Positions 49,204 to 57,666 of a DNA stretch of 64,000 nucleotides are shown here, piece by piece. This DNA is from Pseudonocardia sp. (GTDB taxonomy: Bacteria; Actinomycetota; Actinomycetes; Mycobacteriales; Pseudonocardiaceae). The notes under the pieces were generated by a model. It searched no databases, had not been told where the DNA came from, and saw only the letters and a list, made by a program, of their open reading frames with translations. The stretch is from NCBI GenBank assembly GCA_025869365.1, contig JAOZVV010000016.1, forward strand, positions 1 through 64,000, in the 5' to 3' direction. Both the position numbers and the translations under genes were made by a program. Positions within the stretch are counted from its first letter, which is position 1, and every line of letters begins with the position of its first letter.

Positions 49204-50856
49204 TCAGTCGTGGCGGCCCCACGGGTCGTCGTCCCGTTCGAGCCACGGCTCGCTGCGCCAGGTGTCCTGCTCCGGGCTCCGGGTGGATCCCCAGCCCCCG
49301 GCGGTCTCCCGCTCCTCGTCCCACACACCCGTGCCGCCGACGCCGCCCACCGCGGGGTCCTCGACCGCGGTCCCGGACCCGGAGGAACGGCCGTTCGTCC
49401 CGTTGACGGCCGAGCCGGCGGGCGAACCGGCACCGTCCTCGCCCCCGGCGTCGTCCGCGCGGTGCCGGCCGGCCTCGAGCCCGCGCTGATAGGTCGCCAG
49501 CCTGCGGCGGACCTGTTCCGGCTCGCGCTCGGTGGAGACGACCGGCCTGCTCGACATCTCCCGCAACGGCGGCGGGACCATCTGCCGGCCGGGCCGGCGC
49601 TGGGGCAGCCCGCTGGAGGTGAGCGGCAGCTCCTCCTCCTCGGCGCGGGCGGCCCGCTCGGTGGCCAGCCGCCAGCCCTCGTCGCCACCGCTGACCCAGT
49701 TCCGCGGCGCCCCGTTGCCGGTACCCGGACCGGGGCCGCCGTCCAGCCAGGAGTCCGCGAGGCCCGTCCCGTCGTGGCCGTTCACCGCGGGCAGGTCGTC
49801 CCCGGTGCGGAACCAGGCCGACGCGACCTCCGCGAAGATCGGGGTGCCGGCGACGTCCCCGCTGCCGGAGCCCCCGACGTCGAACGACCCGAAGAGCTCC
49901 TCCGCCGAGCTGGCCGTCCCGAGGACGACCGCGGACGACCCGCGCCGTCCGCCGGTGCCGGCGGGGACGCGACCGGAGGAGACCAGGTCGGCGGGGACCG
50001 ACTCGGCGGAGACGGGCGCGGACCGCGTCGGCGCGCCGTTCGCGGGCAGGGCGGCGGACTCCCACGCGGACGGGTAGACGGGCGCGGGGTCCGCGGCGGA
50101 GGACTCCACGGCCTCCCGCGGGAACCGCACCAGCGCGACGAGCCCCGTCCCGGGCGGCAGCGACGCCCCGGCCGGTACCTGCAGCTCGACGCGGGCCCCG
50201 CAGTGCCGGGCCAGCCGGGCGGCGAGGAACAACCCGATCCGCGGGGCCGGGACGGCCTCGGCCGGGGTGCCGGCGAGCTCGCGTTCGCGCTCCTCGGCCT
50301 CGTACCAGGGCAGGCCGGCACCCTTGGCCCGGAGCTCGACGGTGACCCCGCCGTCCCCGGCCCAGCGGCCGACGACGTCCACCCGGGTGCCGGGCGCCGT
50401 GGTCTTCGCCGCGTAGGTGAGGAGCTCGGTGATGATCTGGGTGGCCGTGACGGCGACGCCCGGCACGAACGAGGCGGACGGCGCGGCGGCGACGGAGACG
50501 GCCGACGGGTCCGACGCTCCGGCGACGGCCCCGGCGAGGACGTGGGCGATGTCCCCGGACACCGGCGTGGGGCGCTCGGGGCGGCCACCGCTGAGGACCA
50601 GCAGGTTCTCCCCGTCCCGCAGGGTGCGCCGGGCCGCGAAGGCGATCTCCCCGGCATCCGCCAGGGCCCCGGGTCGCTGTTCCCCGGCGCGCAGGCGCTC
50701 GGCGAGGATCAGGGTGCGCTCACCCTGGGCGCACATGCGCCGGGCGAGCGCCTGCAGGACACCGTCCGGGAGTGCGGCGCCGGCGTCGGTGGGGCGTCCG
50801 TGCCACGCGCCGGCCGGCTCGCCCAGCCAGGAGCCGGACGGGGTGTCTCGCTCCAC
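49204..50856 (-). CDS. CvnA-like ATP-binding (histidine-kinase-type) protein
   Basis: About 550 residues from a GTG at 50856 with GGAGGAA upstream. Residues about 30-240 look like the dimerisation plus degenerate HATPase part of streptomycete conservon CvnA kinases ([62 protein letters not shown]). The long disordered Pro/Ser/Gly tail ends with [13 protein letters not shown] and [18 protein letters not shown], the CvnA C-terminal pattern. It lacks the CvnA N-terminal sensor and transmembrane region, and no cvnBCD genes follow, so it is an orphan or truncated form. Function unknown. Confidence 0.72.
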   Translation of the reverse strand: MERDTPSGSWLGEPAGAWHGRPTDAGAALPDGVLQALARRMCAQGERTLILAERLRAGEQRPGALADAGEIAFAARRTLRDGENLLVLSGGRPERPTPVSGDIAHVLAGAVAGASDPSAVSVAAAPSASFVPGVAVTATQIITELLTYAAKTTAPGTRVDVVGRWAGDGGVTVELRAKGAGLPWYEAEERERELAGTPAEAVPAPRIGLFLAARLARHCGARVELQVPAGASLPPGTGLVALVRFPREAVESSAADPAPVYPSAWESAALPANGAPTRSAPVSAESVPADLVSSGRVPAGTGGRRGSSAVVLGTASSAEELFGSFDVGGSGSGDVAGTPIFAEVASAWFRTGDDLPAVNGHDGTGLADSWLDGGPGPGTGNGAPRNWVSGGDEGWRLATERAARAEEEELPLTSSGLPQRRPGRQMVPPPLREMSSRPVVSTEREPEQVRRRLATYQRGLEAGRHRADDAGGEDGAGSPAGSAVNGTNGRSSGSGTAVEDPAVGGVGGTGVWDEERETAGGWGSTRSPEQDTWRSEPWLERDDDPWGRHD

Positions 50857-51335
50857 ACTTCCTCCGCAACGACGACCTGTTTCTCCTCCGCGGCCGCACG
50901 GCGACGCGTGCTGCGTCACCCGCTGATCCTTCGCGAGCCCACCACATCGGACCCGGCGCGAACGGCGGCGAGCCCGGGGTCCGTCGTGGGGAGCGTGCGG
51001 CCCGGAGCCTGTCGGGAGCCGAGATTACCGGCGGAGGGGGCCCGGCGCCTCCCTGTCTGCGGTGGCCGGTCGCCCCGGTGGGGTCGGACGGCCGCCTGGC
51101 AAGCCGACACGCCGGGAGCTGATCGACTCTCCGCCCGGCGCAGCCGACGCACCGGTGGGACGTGCGCGAACGCCGGGGATCGGCCGCGCGGGATCCGGCG
51201 GCCGGGTTCGGGAGGGGGGACAGGCGACCCGACCGCGACGCTGCGGCGGGTTCGCCCGCACGGAATCTAGGGGACCCCTGCCCGGACGTCCAGGGGTCCG
51301 TCCCCGGCGTCTCGACCCGGCCGGCGGTTCCCCCG
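50857..51335. other. Intergenic stretch without a supported gene
   Basis: These 479 bases lie between the CvnA-like start and the Sua5-like stop. The open frames here are rich in Arg/Pro/Ala and match no family, and codon bias is poor. The left end should contain the promoter of the CvnA-like gene. I see no tRNA, convincing hairpin or repeat. Confidence 0.6.
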
Positions 51336-51956
51336 TCACTGGAAGCGGGACGGGTCCCCGGCCCCCTTGCGGAGGATCTCGGGCTCCGGCCCGGACAGGT
51401 CGACGACGGTGGTGGGCTCGACGCCGCACTCCCCGGAGTCCAGGACCGCGTCGACGGCGTTGTCCAGGCGTTCCTTGATGTCCCAACCCTGGGTCAACGG
51501 CACCTCCTCCCCCGGCAGCAGCAGGGTGGAGGACAGCAGCGGCTCGCCCAGCTCGTCGAGCAGCGCCTGGACGACCGGGTGGTCCGGGATCCGCACGCCG
51601 ACCGTCTTCTTCTTGGGGTGCAGCAGCCGCCGGGGCACCTCCTTGGTGGCCGGCAGGATGAAGGTGTAGCTGCCGGGGGTCGACGCCTTGACCGACCGGA
51701 AGACCGCGTTGCCCACCTGGACGAACTGGCCGAGCTGGCTGAAGTCCCGGCAGACGAGGGTGAAGTGGTGCTTGTCGTCGAGCTGGCGGATCGCGCGGAT
51801 CCGCTCGAGGCCCTCCCTGTTCCCCAGGGCGCAGCCCAGCGCGAAGCAGGAGTCCGTGGGGTAGGCGATCAGCCCGCCCTCCCTGATGAGGGAGACCACC
51901 TGGCCGATCGTCCGTCGTTGGGGATCATCCGGGTGGACGTCGTAGTAGCGCGCCAT
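51336..51956 (-). CDS. YrdC/Sua5-like protein, YciO type
   Basis: A 206-residue single YrdC domain, the fold that makes threonylcarbamoyl-AMP for tRNA t6A. The substrate-binding GGLIAYPTDSCFALGCALGN, KHHFTLVCRDFSQL, KASTPGSYTFILPATK and VGVRIPDHP blocks are clear. LDDKHHF in place of the Kxxx-P of TsaC, and the very similar E. coli YciO, suggest the paralogue whose exact role is unsettled rather than the essential TsaC. Start ATG at 51956; divergent from the DinB gene. Confidence 0.88.
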   Translation of the reverse strand: MARYYDVHPDDPQRRTIGQVVSLIREGGLIAYPTDSCFALGCALGNREGLERIRAIRQLDDKHHFTLVCRDFSQLGQFVQVGNAVFRSVKASTPGSYTFILPATKEVPRRLLHPKKKTVGVRIPDHPVVQALLDELGEPLLSSTLLLPGEEVPLTQGWDIKERLDNAVDAVLDSGECGVEPTTVVDLSGPEPEILRKGAGDPSRFQ

Positions 51957-52060
51957 GGCGGGCAGCGTACGAGAAGTCGGCCTGGCGTGCGGAGATCATC
52001 CGGCCTGCGTAGCGTCGCTGCCGTGGCCGACCCTCGACGAGTGCGATCCCGGAGGACCCC

Positions 52061-52564
52061 GTGAACGTCGCAGCCCTGCTGATCGAGTCCTTCGGACGTG
52101 TCGCCGAGGGTGTCCCCGCCGTGGTCGACGGCCTGGACGAGACCCAGCTCGCGCTGCGCGTCGACGGCGAGGCGAACCCGATCGCGTGGCTGGTCTGGCA
52201 CCTGACCCGGGTCCAGGACGACCACGTCGCCGACGCGTTCGGCGGGGACCAGGTCTGGACGTCCGGCGGGTGGGCGGAGCGGTTCGGGCTGGACCTGCCC
52301 ACCGGTGACACCGGCTATGGCCACGGCCCCGTGCAGGTCGCCGCGGTGCGGGCGGACGCGGGGCTGCTCGCCGGGTACCACGCCGCCGTCGCGGAACGCA
52401 CGGTCGCGCTCCTCGGCGAGCTGACGGAGGACGACCTGGACCGCGTCGTCGACGAGCGGTGGGACCCCCCGGTGACCCTCGGCGTCCGGCTGGTCAGCGT
52501 GATCGACGACGACGCGAGGCACCTCGGCCAGGCCGAGCTCGTCCGCGGCCTCCTGCCCGGCTGA
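52061..52564 (+). CDS. DinB/DUF664 mycothiol transferase-like protein
   Basis: A 167-residue four-helix DinB-fold protein. His residues at WLVWHLTRVQDDH and DDDARHLGQAELVRGLL are the spaced metal ligands of the DUF664 group, mycobacterial members of which transfer mycothiol. Another DinB branch is the mycothiol-dependent maleylpyruvate isomerase of corynebacteria. The stop lies 11 bases from that of fumarylacetoacetase, pointing to a role in the homogentisate pathway where the glutathione-dependent maleylacetoacetate isomerase would be needed (inference). GTG start at 52061. Confidence 0.85.
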   Translation: MNVAALLIESFGRVAEGVPAVVDGLDETQLALRVDGEANPIAWLVWHLTRVQDDHVADAFGGDQVWTSGGWAERFGLDLPTGDTGYGHGPVQVAAVRADAGLLAGYHAAVAERTVALLGELTEDDLDRVVDERWDPPVTLGVRLVSVIDDDARHLGQAELVRGLLPG

Positions 52565-52575
52565 CCCCGCGCCGC

Positions 52576-53748
52576 TCAGGCGGGCAGGACCCGCCCGCGG
52601 ACCTCGCCGAAGCCGATCCGGCCGCCGCCGGCGCCGGGGGCCGTCGCGGTGAGGACGACCTCGTCCCCGTCGAGCAGGAAGCTGCGCTCCTCGCCCCGCA
52701 CCGTGACCGGCTCCCTCCCGCCCCAGGTCAGCTCCAGGAACGCGCCGCGCTGGTGCCTCTCCGGACCGGAGATCGTGCCCGAGCCGTACAGGTCCCCGGT
52801 GCGCGACGACGCCCCGTTGACCGTCATGTGGGCGAGCATCTGCGCGGGTGACCAGTACATCCCGCGGTAGGGCGGGCGGGAGACCTCCTCGCCGTTCCAC
52901 TCGACGACGAGCTCGACGTCGAGCCCCCAGGAGCTGCTCTCCCGCAGGTACGGCAGCGGCTGCGGGTCCGTCTGGCCGGGCAGCGGGACCCGGGCGGCGT
53001 CCAGCGCGAGGATCGGCACGACCCACGCCGAGACGGACGTCGCGAAGCTCTTGCCCAGGTTCGGCCCCAGCGGCACGTACTCCCAGGCCTGGATGTCCCG
53101 GGCGGACCAGTCGTTGAGCAGCACCACGCCGAACACGTGCCGGGCGAAGTCGTCGACCGGGATCGGGGAGTTCCTCGGCGTCCCGGTCCCGACGACGAAG
53201 CCCAGCTCGGCCTCGATGTCCAGCCGCACGCTCGGCCCGAACGACGGGGCCGCCTCGGTGGGCGCCTTGCGCTGCCCGCTCGGCCGCACGACGTCGGTGC
53301 CGGAGACGACCACCGTGCCGGCCCGGCCGTGGTAGCCGACGGGCAGGTGCTTCCAGTTCGGGAGCAACGGTTCGGCATCCGGGCGGAACAGCCGCCCGAC
53401 GTTCGACGCGTGGTGCTCCGAGGCGTAGAAGTCGACGTAGTCCGCGACGGCGAACGGCAGGTGCAGCTCCACGTCCCGGACCGCGTGCACCGCGGGGTCC
53501 GGCACGTCCCCGGCGACGAGCTCGGTGATCCGCTCGCGGACCGCGACCCAGCGCTCGAACCCCTGCGCCATGAACGGGTTCAGGGTGGGCGCGGCGAACA
53601 CGTCCTCACCCAGCGCGGCGGCGAGGTCCACGACGGACCCGCCCACCCGCACCCCGACGCGAGGGGCGTCCCCACCCACCGAGAACACCCCGTACGGCAG
53701 GTTGTCCGTCCCGAAGGGCGAGCCGGACGGGATGTCGATCGCGGTCAC
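52576..53748 (-). CDS. fahA: Fumarylacetoacetase
   Basis: A 390-residue FahA: it hydrolyses fumarylacetoacetate to fumarate and acetoacetate, the last step of tyrosine/phenylalanine breakdown. The N-terminal SH3-like domain begins FGTDNLPYGVFSVGG; the catalytic domain shows VDFYASEHHASNVGRLFR, YHGRAGTVVVSGTDV, ELGFVVGTGTPRN with the metal Glu, LLNDWSARDIQAWEYVPLGP and SGPERHQRGAFLELTWGG. GTG start at 53748. Same strand as hmgA upstream, 178 bases apart; convergent with the DinB gene. Confidence 0.96.
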   Translation of the reverse strand: MTAIDIPSGSPFGTDNLPYGVFSVGGDAPRVGVRVGGSVVDLAAALGEDVFAAPTLNPFMAQGFERWVAVRERITELVAGDVPDPAVHAVRDVELHLPFAVADYVDFYASEHHASNVGRLFRPDAEPLLPNWKHLPVGYHGRAGTVVVSGTDVVRPSGQRKAPTEAAPSFGPSVRLDIEAELGFVVGTGTPRNSPIPVDDFARHVFGVVLLNDWSARDIQAWEYVPLGPNLGKSFATSVSAWVVPILALDAARVPLPGQTDPQPLPYLRESSSWGLDVELVVEWNGEEVSRPPYRGMYWSPAQMLAHMTVNGASSRTGDLYGSGTISGPERHQRGAFLELTWGGREPVTVRGEERSFLLDGDEVVLTATAPGAGGGRIGFGEVRGRVLPA

Positions 53749-53874
53749 GCGTGGGCTCCTCGCGGTGCCGGTCGGTGCCGCGTCGCCCCCAGCTCCCCCA
53801 GCACCGAGGCCGGGAGCACCGGCGGCCCGGCGTCGTCGAGCAGGCCCGGGGCGAACGCCGGGAGGGCGTCGGGG

Positions 53875-53909
53875 ATACCGCGACTCGGTGACGGGAATAC
53901 CGCGACTCG
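53875..53909. repeat. Two direct copies of ATACCGCGACTCG, 22 bases apart
   Basis: Identical 13-base copies at 53875-53887 and 53897-53909 in the hmgA-fahA gap. The 22-base spacing is close to two helical turns. It may be a dispersed intergenic repeat or a pair of protein-binding sites for fahA expression. Confidence 0.7.
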
Positions 53910-53926
53910 CGGGGGATCGGCGGGGG

Positions 53927-55126
53927 TCACGCGGTGGGGCCCCGGCCGGACCAGGTCCAGGCGTACGCGGGGTCCTCGCTCGCGAGGCCGCCCTCGCCCA
54001 GCTCCAGGGGGCGGAAGGTGTCCACCATGACGGCCAGCTCGTCGAAGGACTCCGCGCCGATCGACCGCTCGACGGCGGCCGGCTGCGGGCCGTGGCTGTG
54101 CCCGCCCGGGTGCAGGCTGATCGAGCCCTGCTCGATGCCGGACCCCTTGCGCGCCTCGTAGTTCCCGCCGCAGTAGAACATCACCTCGTCCGAGTCCACA
54201 TTGGAGTGGTAGTAGGGCACGGGGATCGACAGCGGGTGGTAGTCCACCTTGCGGGGCACGAAGTTGCAGATCACGAAGTTGTCGCCCTCGAACACCTGGT
54301 GCACGGGCGGGGGCTGGTGCACCCGGCCGGTGATCGGCTCGAAGTCGGAGATGTTGAACGTGTACGGGTAGAGGCAGCCGTCCCAGCCCACGACGTCGAA
54401 CGGGTGCGTCGGGTAGACGTAGCGCGTGCCGACCACCCCGCGGGAGCCGCGGTGCTTCACCAGCACCTCGACGTCCGTCCCGTCGACGAGCAGCGGCTCG
54501 GCCGGGCCGGTGAGGTCCCGCTCGCAGTAGGGCGCGTGCTCCAGCAGCTGCCCGAAGCGCGAGAGGTAGCGCTTCGGCGGCGCGATGTGCGAGTTCGCCT
54601 CGATCACGTAGGCCCGCAGCGGGTCCGGACCCGTCGGGACCCAGCGGTGCGTCGTCGACCGGGGCAGCAGGACGTAGTCCCCCTGCACCGCCTGGAGCGC
54701 GCCGAACATCGTCTCCACCCGCGCCGAGCCGGACTCCACGTAGACGCACTCGTCACCGGTCGCGTTGCGGTACAGGGGCGAGGCCTCCCCGGCGGCGACG
54801 TAGGAGATCCGCACGTCCGCGTTGCCCAGGACGAGCCGGCGCCCGGTCACGGCGTCCGCGCGCTTCCACTCCTCCCCCGGGAACAGGCTGTGCAGCCGCA
54901 GGTGCCGGGGCAGCAGCGGCCGGTTCTCGGTGAGGCCGAGGTCCGGGAGCTCCCACGCCGTCGCGTCGACGATCGCCGACGGCACCCCGCGGTGGTAGAG
55001 CAGCGAGGAGTCCGACGAGAAGCCCTCCTCGCCCATCAGCTCCTCGTAGTAGAGCCCGCCGGTCGGCGTGCGGTGCTGGGTGTGCCGCTTGGGCGGGATG
55101 CTGCCCGCACTGCGGTAGTACGCCAT
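53927..55126 (-). CDS. hmgA: Homogentisate 1,2-dioxygenase
   Basis: A 399-residue non-haem iron ring-cleaving dioxygenase converting homogentisate to maleylacetoacetate. Iron ligands and active-site His are in PYYHSNVDSDEVMFYCGGNY and LHPGGHSHGPQP; RRLVLGNADVRISY and RHRG-like blocks agree. Start ATG at 55126 (MAYYRSAGSIPPKRHTQHRT). It leads the hmgA-fahA gene pair. A MarR gene sits upstream on the same strand, and a shared-looking site (55184-55206) lies in its promoter region. The 4-hydroxyphenylpyruvate dioxygenase gene is not in the window. Confidence 0.95.
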   Translation of the reverse strand: MAYYRSAGSIPPKRHTQHRTPTGGLYYEELMGEEGFSSDSSLLYHRGVPSAIVDATAWELPDLGLTENRPLLPRHLRLHSLFPGEEWKRADAVTGRRLVLGNADVRISYVAAGEASPLYRNATGDECVYVESGSARVETMFGALQAVQGDYVLLPRSTTHRWVPTGPDPLRAYVIEANSHIAPPKRYLSRFGQLLEHAPYCERDLTGPAEPLLVDGTDVEVLVKHRGSRGVVGTRYVYPTHPFDVVGWDGCLYPYTFNISDFEPITGRVHQPPPVHQVFEGDNFVICNFVPRKVDYHPLSIPVPYYHSNVDSDEVMFYCGGNYEARKGSGIEQGSISLHPGGHSHGPQPAAVERSIGAESFDELAVMVDTFRPLELGEGGLASEDPAYAWTWSGRGPTA

Positions 55127-55183
55127 GGTCGCCTCCTCGCGGATCCGGCGGCACCGGACGGGCATCGCCAGCCGAGCATCAAC

Positions 55184-55206
55184 TGATTCATACGTTTACT
55201 ATTTTC
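55184..55206. promoter_or_regulatory. Candidate MarR site before hmgA
   Basis: TGATTCATACGTTTACTATT reads in the hmgA upstream region, AT-rich against the local background. It shares 14 of the first 21 positions (TGATnCATnCnnnnACTAnTT) with a site upstream of the marR gene at 55839. Confidence 0.5.
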
Positions 55207-55243
55207 GGCTCAGACTAGCCCCGTCGTCGGGAGAGCGGAAGGG

Positions 55244-55813
55244 CTACCGGCGGCCGCGGGCGTCGAACCCGTCGTGGCCGGTGATCAGCTTGTCCAGGAG
55301 CAGTACGAGGATCCGCTGCTCGGCCTCGGTGAGCGCGCCCGCCCAGCCGAACTCCCGCTCGTTGTGCTCGCGGAAGACGGAGACCATCTCGGCGTGCCCC
55401 GCCCCGGTCAGCGACAGCTGCACGGACCGGCCGTCGCGCTCGTCCGGGGTCCGGTCCAGCAGGCCGTCCGCGACGAGCGACTTGCCCAGGTTGGACACCG
55501 CGGCGCGGCTCATCCCGGTCAACCTGGCCGCGTTCCTGGGCTCCAGCGGCCCGGCCAGCCAGACGACGAACATCAGCCGGAACGCGGACCACGAGCGCCC
55601 GCGCGGGCGGTGCACCGCGGCCTCGAGGTCGTAGGTGACCAGGTCCGAGGCCCGGTTCAGGGTGAGCAGGACCTCGGTCGCCAGCTGGTGGCGGAACCCG
55701 TACTCCTCGGCGAGGCGCCGGTTGGCGAGTGCCACGAAGGACCAGAAGTCGAGATCCGCTGCCGCGTCGGGCCGGCCCCGGTCCTGCTCGTCGCGCGTCG
55801 ACTTGGCCGCCAT
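55244..55813 (-). CDS. MarR family regulator of the homogentisate locus
   Basis: A 189-residue MarR-type winged-helix protein. FVVWLAGPLEPRNAARLTGM, SRAAVSNLGKSLVADGLLDR and TPDERDGRSVQLSLT make the wHTH with the DxRxxxxxLT wing. It lies between hmgA and a divergent SDR gene; AT-rich similar elements are found on both sides of it (55184 and 55839), which suggests that it represses hmgA, itself and perhaps the SDR. Ligand probably an aromatic acid (inferred). ATG at 55813. Confidence 0.88.
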   Translation of the reverse strand: MAAKSTRDEQDRGRPDAAADLDFWSFVALANRRLAEEYGFRHQLATEVLLTLNRASDLVTYDLEAAVHRPRGRSWSAFRLMFVVWLAGPLEPRNAARLTGMSRAAVSNLGKSLVADGLLDRTPDERDGRSVQLSLTGAGHAEMVSVFREHNEREFGWAGALTEAEQRILVLLLDKLITGHDGFDARGRR

Positions 55814-55838
55814 GGGCGCACCCTAGCTCCCGGAGAGG

Positions 55839-55861
55839 TGATACATCCAGAAACTAGTTCA
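55839..55861. promoter_or_regulatory. Candidate MarR site in the marR/SDR divergent region
   Basis: TGATACATCCAGAAACTAGTTCA, 26 bases upstream of the marR start and 79 before the SDR ATG. It matches the hmgA upstream element as TGATnCATnCnnnnACTAnTT. Confidence 0.5.
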
Positions 55862-55939
55862 CCGCGGACGCCCGGGACCGGTGCCGCGACAGCTCGGGGC
55901 CCCTCGCCGCAGGCGTCCTGTCGGGGGCAGAGTGGGCGC

Positions 55940-56737
55940 ATGGATCTTCAGCTGAAGGGCAAGCGGGCGATCGTCACCGGCGGGAGCCGCGGGATCGGCT
56001 TCGCCGTCGCGGACACCCTGGCCGCCGAGGGCGCCGACGTCGTGATCGTGTCCCGCAACCAGGGCTCCCTCACCGAGGCCGCGGAGAAGCTCCGGGCCCA
56101 CGGCGGGCGGGTGCTCCCCCTGGTCGCGGACACCTCGGACGACGCCTCCGTCCGCGCGATGGTCGACGCCGCGGTGGCGGAGCTCGGCGGCGTGGACGTG
56201 CTGGTCAACTCCGCCGCGAGCCCGGCGAGCGCGGGCTCCGCGGCCGATCTCGCGGGTACCACGGACGACGCCGTCCGCGAGCAGATCGAGGTGAAGGTGC
56301 TGGGCTACCTGCGCTGTGCCCGCGCCGTCGCCCCGCACATGACCGCCCAGGGCTGGGGCCGGATCGTGCACGTCAGCGGGCTGAACGCACGGAGGTCCTC
56401 GCAGCTCGTCGGTGCGATGCGCAACGTCGCGGTCGCCGCGATGGGAGCCGCGCTGGCCCAGGAGCTCGGGCCGCACGGCGTCAACGTCTCCGTCGTCCAC
56501 CCGGGCTTCACGGTCACCGAACGCACGCCCGGGATGATCGCGCGCAGCGCCGGGGCGCAGGGGATCTCCGAGGCCGAGGCGGAGGCGCGGTTCGCGGCGA
56601 CCACCACCGTCGGACGGCTGATCACCGCCCAGGAGGTCGCCGACGTGATCGCGTTCCTGGCCTCACCGCGCAGCGTCTCGATCAACGGCGAGTCGATCGC
56701 GGCCGGGGGCGGGACCCCGGACGTCATCCACTACTGA
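55940..56737 (+). CDS. SDR family protein lacking the catalytic Tyr/Lys
   Basis: A 265-residue SDR with an intact NAD(P) site (TGGSRGIG at 14-21, VSRN at 37-40). Ser146 is present, but the positions where classical SDRs have YxxxK are Gly158 and Asn162 (in SSQLVGAMRNVAVAAMG). The remainder of the fold and the C-terminal SINGESIAAGGG ending are normal. The gene is not decayed in other respects, so it may belong to a divergent SDR subgroup with other chemistry or a binding role. Divergent from the MarR gene and possibly co-regulated with homogentisate breakdown. ATG at 55940. Confidence 0.88.
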   Translation: MDLQLKGKRAIVTGGSRGIGFAVADTLAAEGADVVIVSRNQGSLTEAAEKLRAHGGRVLPLVADTSDDASVRAMVDAAVAELGGVDVLVNSAASPASAGSAADLAGTTDDAVREQIEVKVLGYLRCARAVAPHMTAQGWGRIVHVSGLNARRSSQLVGAMRNVAVAAMGAALAQELGPHGVNVSVVHPGFTVTERTPGMIARSAGAQGISEAEAEARFAATTTVGRLITAQEVADVIAFLASPRSVSINGESIAAGGGTPDVIHY

Positions 56738-56766
56738 CGTCCTCCCCGGCCGCGATCCGGCCGGGG

Positions 56767-57666
56767 TCACGCCGAGGCCCGGACCCGGGCCCAGACGGTC
56801 TTGCCCTCCCCACCCGGGGACCTCGGACCCCGGTCGGTCCCCTGGCCTGCCCAGCCCCCGACGGACCACGCCCCGACGGACCAGGCCCCTTCGGACCAGC
56901 CTCCCTCGGACCAGTCCCATTCGTCCGTGACCGCCTGCACCATCTGCAGCCCGCGGCCGCGGGCCGCCCCCGGGTCGAAGGGGCGGAGCGTGGGCGGGCG
57001 GGGCGAGCCGTCCCGGACCTCGAGCCGGACCGCCCGGCCGTCGAACGCGAGGCCCAGCCGAAGCGGGGTCCCGGCGTGGTCGACGACGTTCGCGAGCAGT
57101 TCGGTGGCGGCGAGCACCAGGTCGTCCGGGTCCACCGGGGCCTGCCAGAGCGCGAGCCGGGAACGGATCAGCTCCCGCGCGGTGGCGAGGATCCGGGGGT
57201 CCGGGTCGAAGTCCCATGCGGCGCGGACGAGCCGCGGCCGGTGTCCTCCCCGGATCCTCGCGAGGGACAGCGAGTCCACCACGACCACGAGGTCGCTCAC
57301 CCCGGACGCGGCCAGCGCCTCCCGGGCCGGCCCGTCCGGGACCACCAGCACCAGCTCGGCCGCCGGCCATCCCCCGGCCCGGTCCAGCGCGGCGGCGAAG
57401 ACCTGCAGGTGGGCGAGCCCGTCCGGGCTGAGCTCGGTGAGGTCCGCGACCACGCGGGCGGCACCGGTGAGCAGCTCCGTGAGCAGCGAGAGGACCTCGT
57501 CCTCCGCCCCGGCGCCCAGCACCCCGTGCAGGCGCAGCAGGACGCCGTCCCCGTCGGGCCGGACAGCGGCCCGGAAGCCGGCCTGATCGAACTCGGCGGC
57601 CCGGACGGCGGCCGCACCGGACTCCCCGGCGGTCCGGCCGAGGGTCACGAACTCCACATCCGTCAC
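56767..57666 (-). CDS. STAS-like plus HATPase anti-sigma regulatory protein
   Basis: A 299-residue fusion. Residues about 28-138 have a STAS-like alpha/beta pattern without the DSxG serine; residues about 150-299 are an RsbW-type ATPase with N-box ATELLANVVDHAG (188-199), G1 box VRDGSPRPP and G2 GRGLQMVQAV. Between G2 and the last strand (KTVWARV) is an insertion containing four WS(E/V)G(G/A) pentapeptides at 252-271. Such proteins bind sigma factors or phosphorylate STAS antagonists; a PP2C, B12 protein and STAS are encoded 17 kb away. ATG at 57666. Confidence 0.84.
   Translation of the reverse strand: MTDVEFVTLGRTAGESGAAAVRAAEFDQAGFRAAVRPDGDGVLLRLHGVLGAGAEDEVLSLLTELLTGAARVVADLTELSPDGLAHLQVFAAALDRAGGWPAAELVLVVPDGPAREALAASGVSDLVVVVDSLSLARIRGGHRPRLVRAAWDFDPDPRILATARELIRSRLALWQAPVDPDDLVLAATELLANVVDHAGTPLRLGLAFDGRAVRLEVRDGSPRPPTLRPFDPGAARGRGLQMVQAVTDEWDWSEGGWSEGAWSVGAWSVGGWAGQGTDRGPRSPGGEGKTVWARVRASA
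56862..56921. repeat. Four 15-base tandem units within the STAS-HATPase gene
   Basis: Units beginning CGGACCA at 56862, 56877, 56892 and 56907. In frame on the minus strand they encode the WSxGx pentapeptides of the preceding entry. Fifteen bases keep the frame, so copy number can vary without breaking the gene. Confidence 0.85.
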
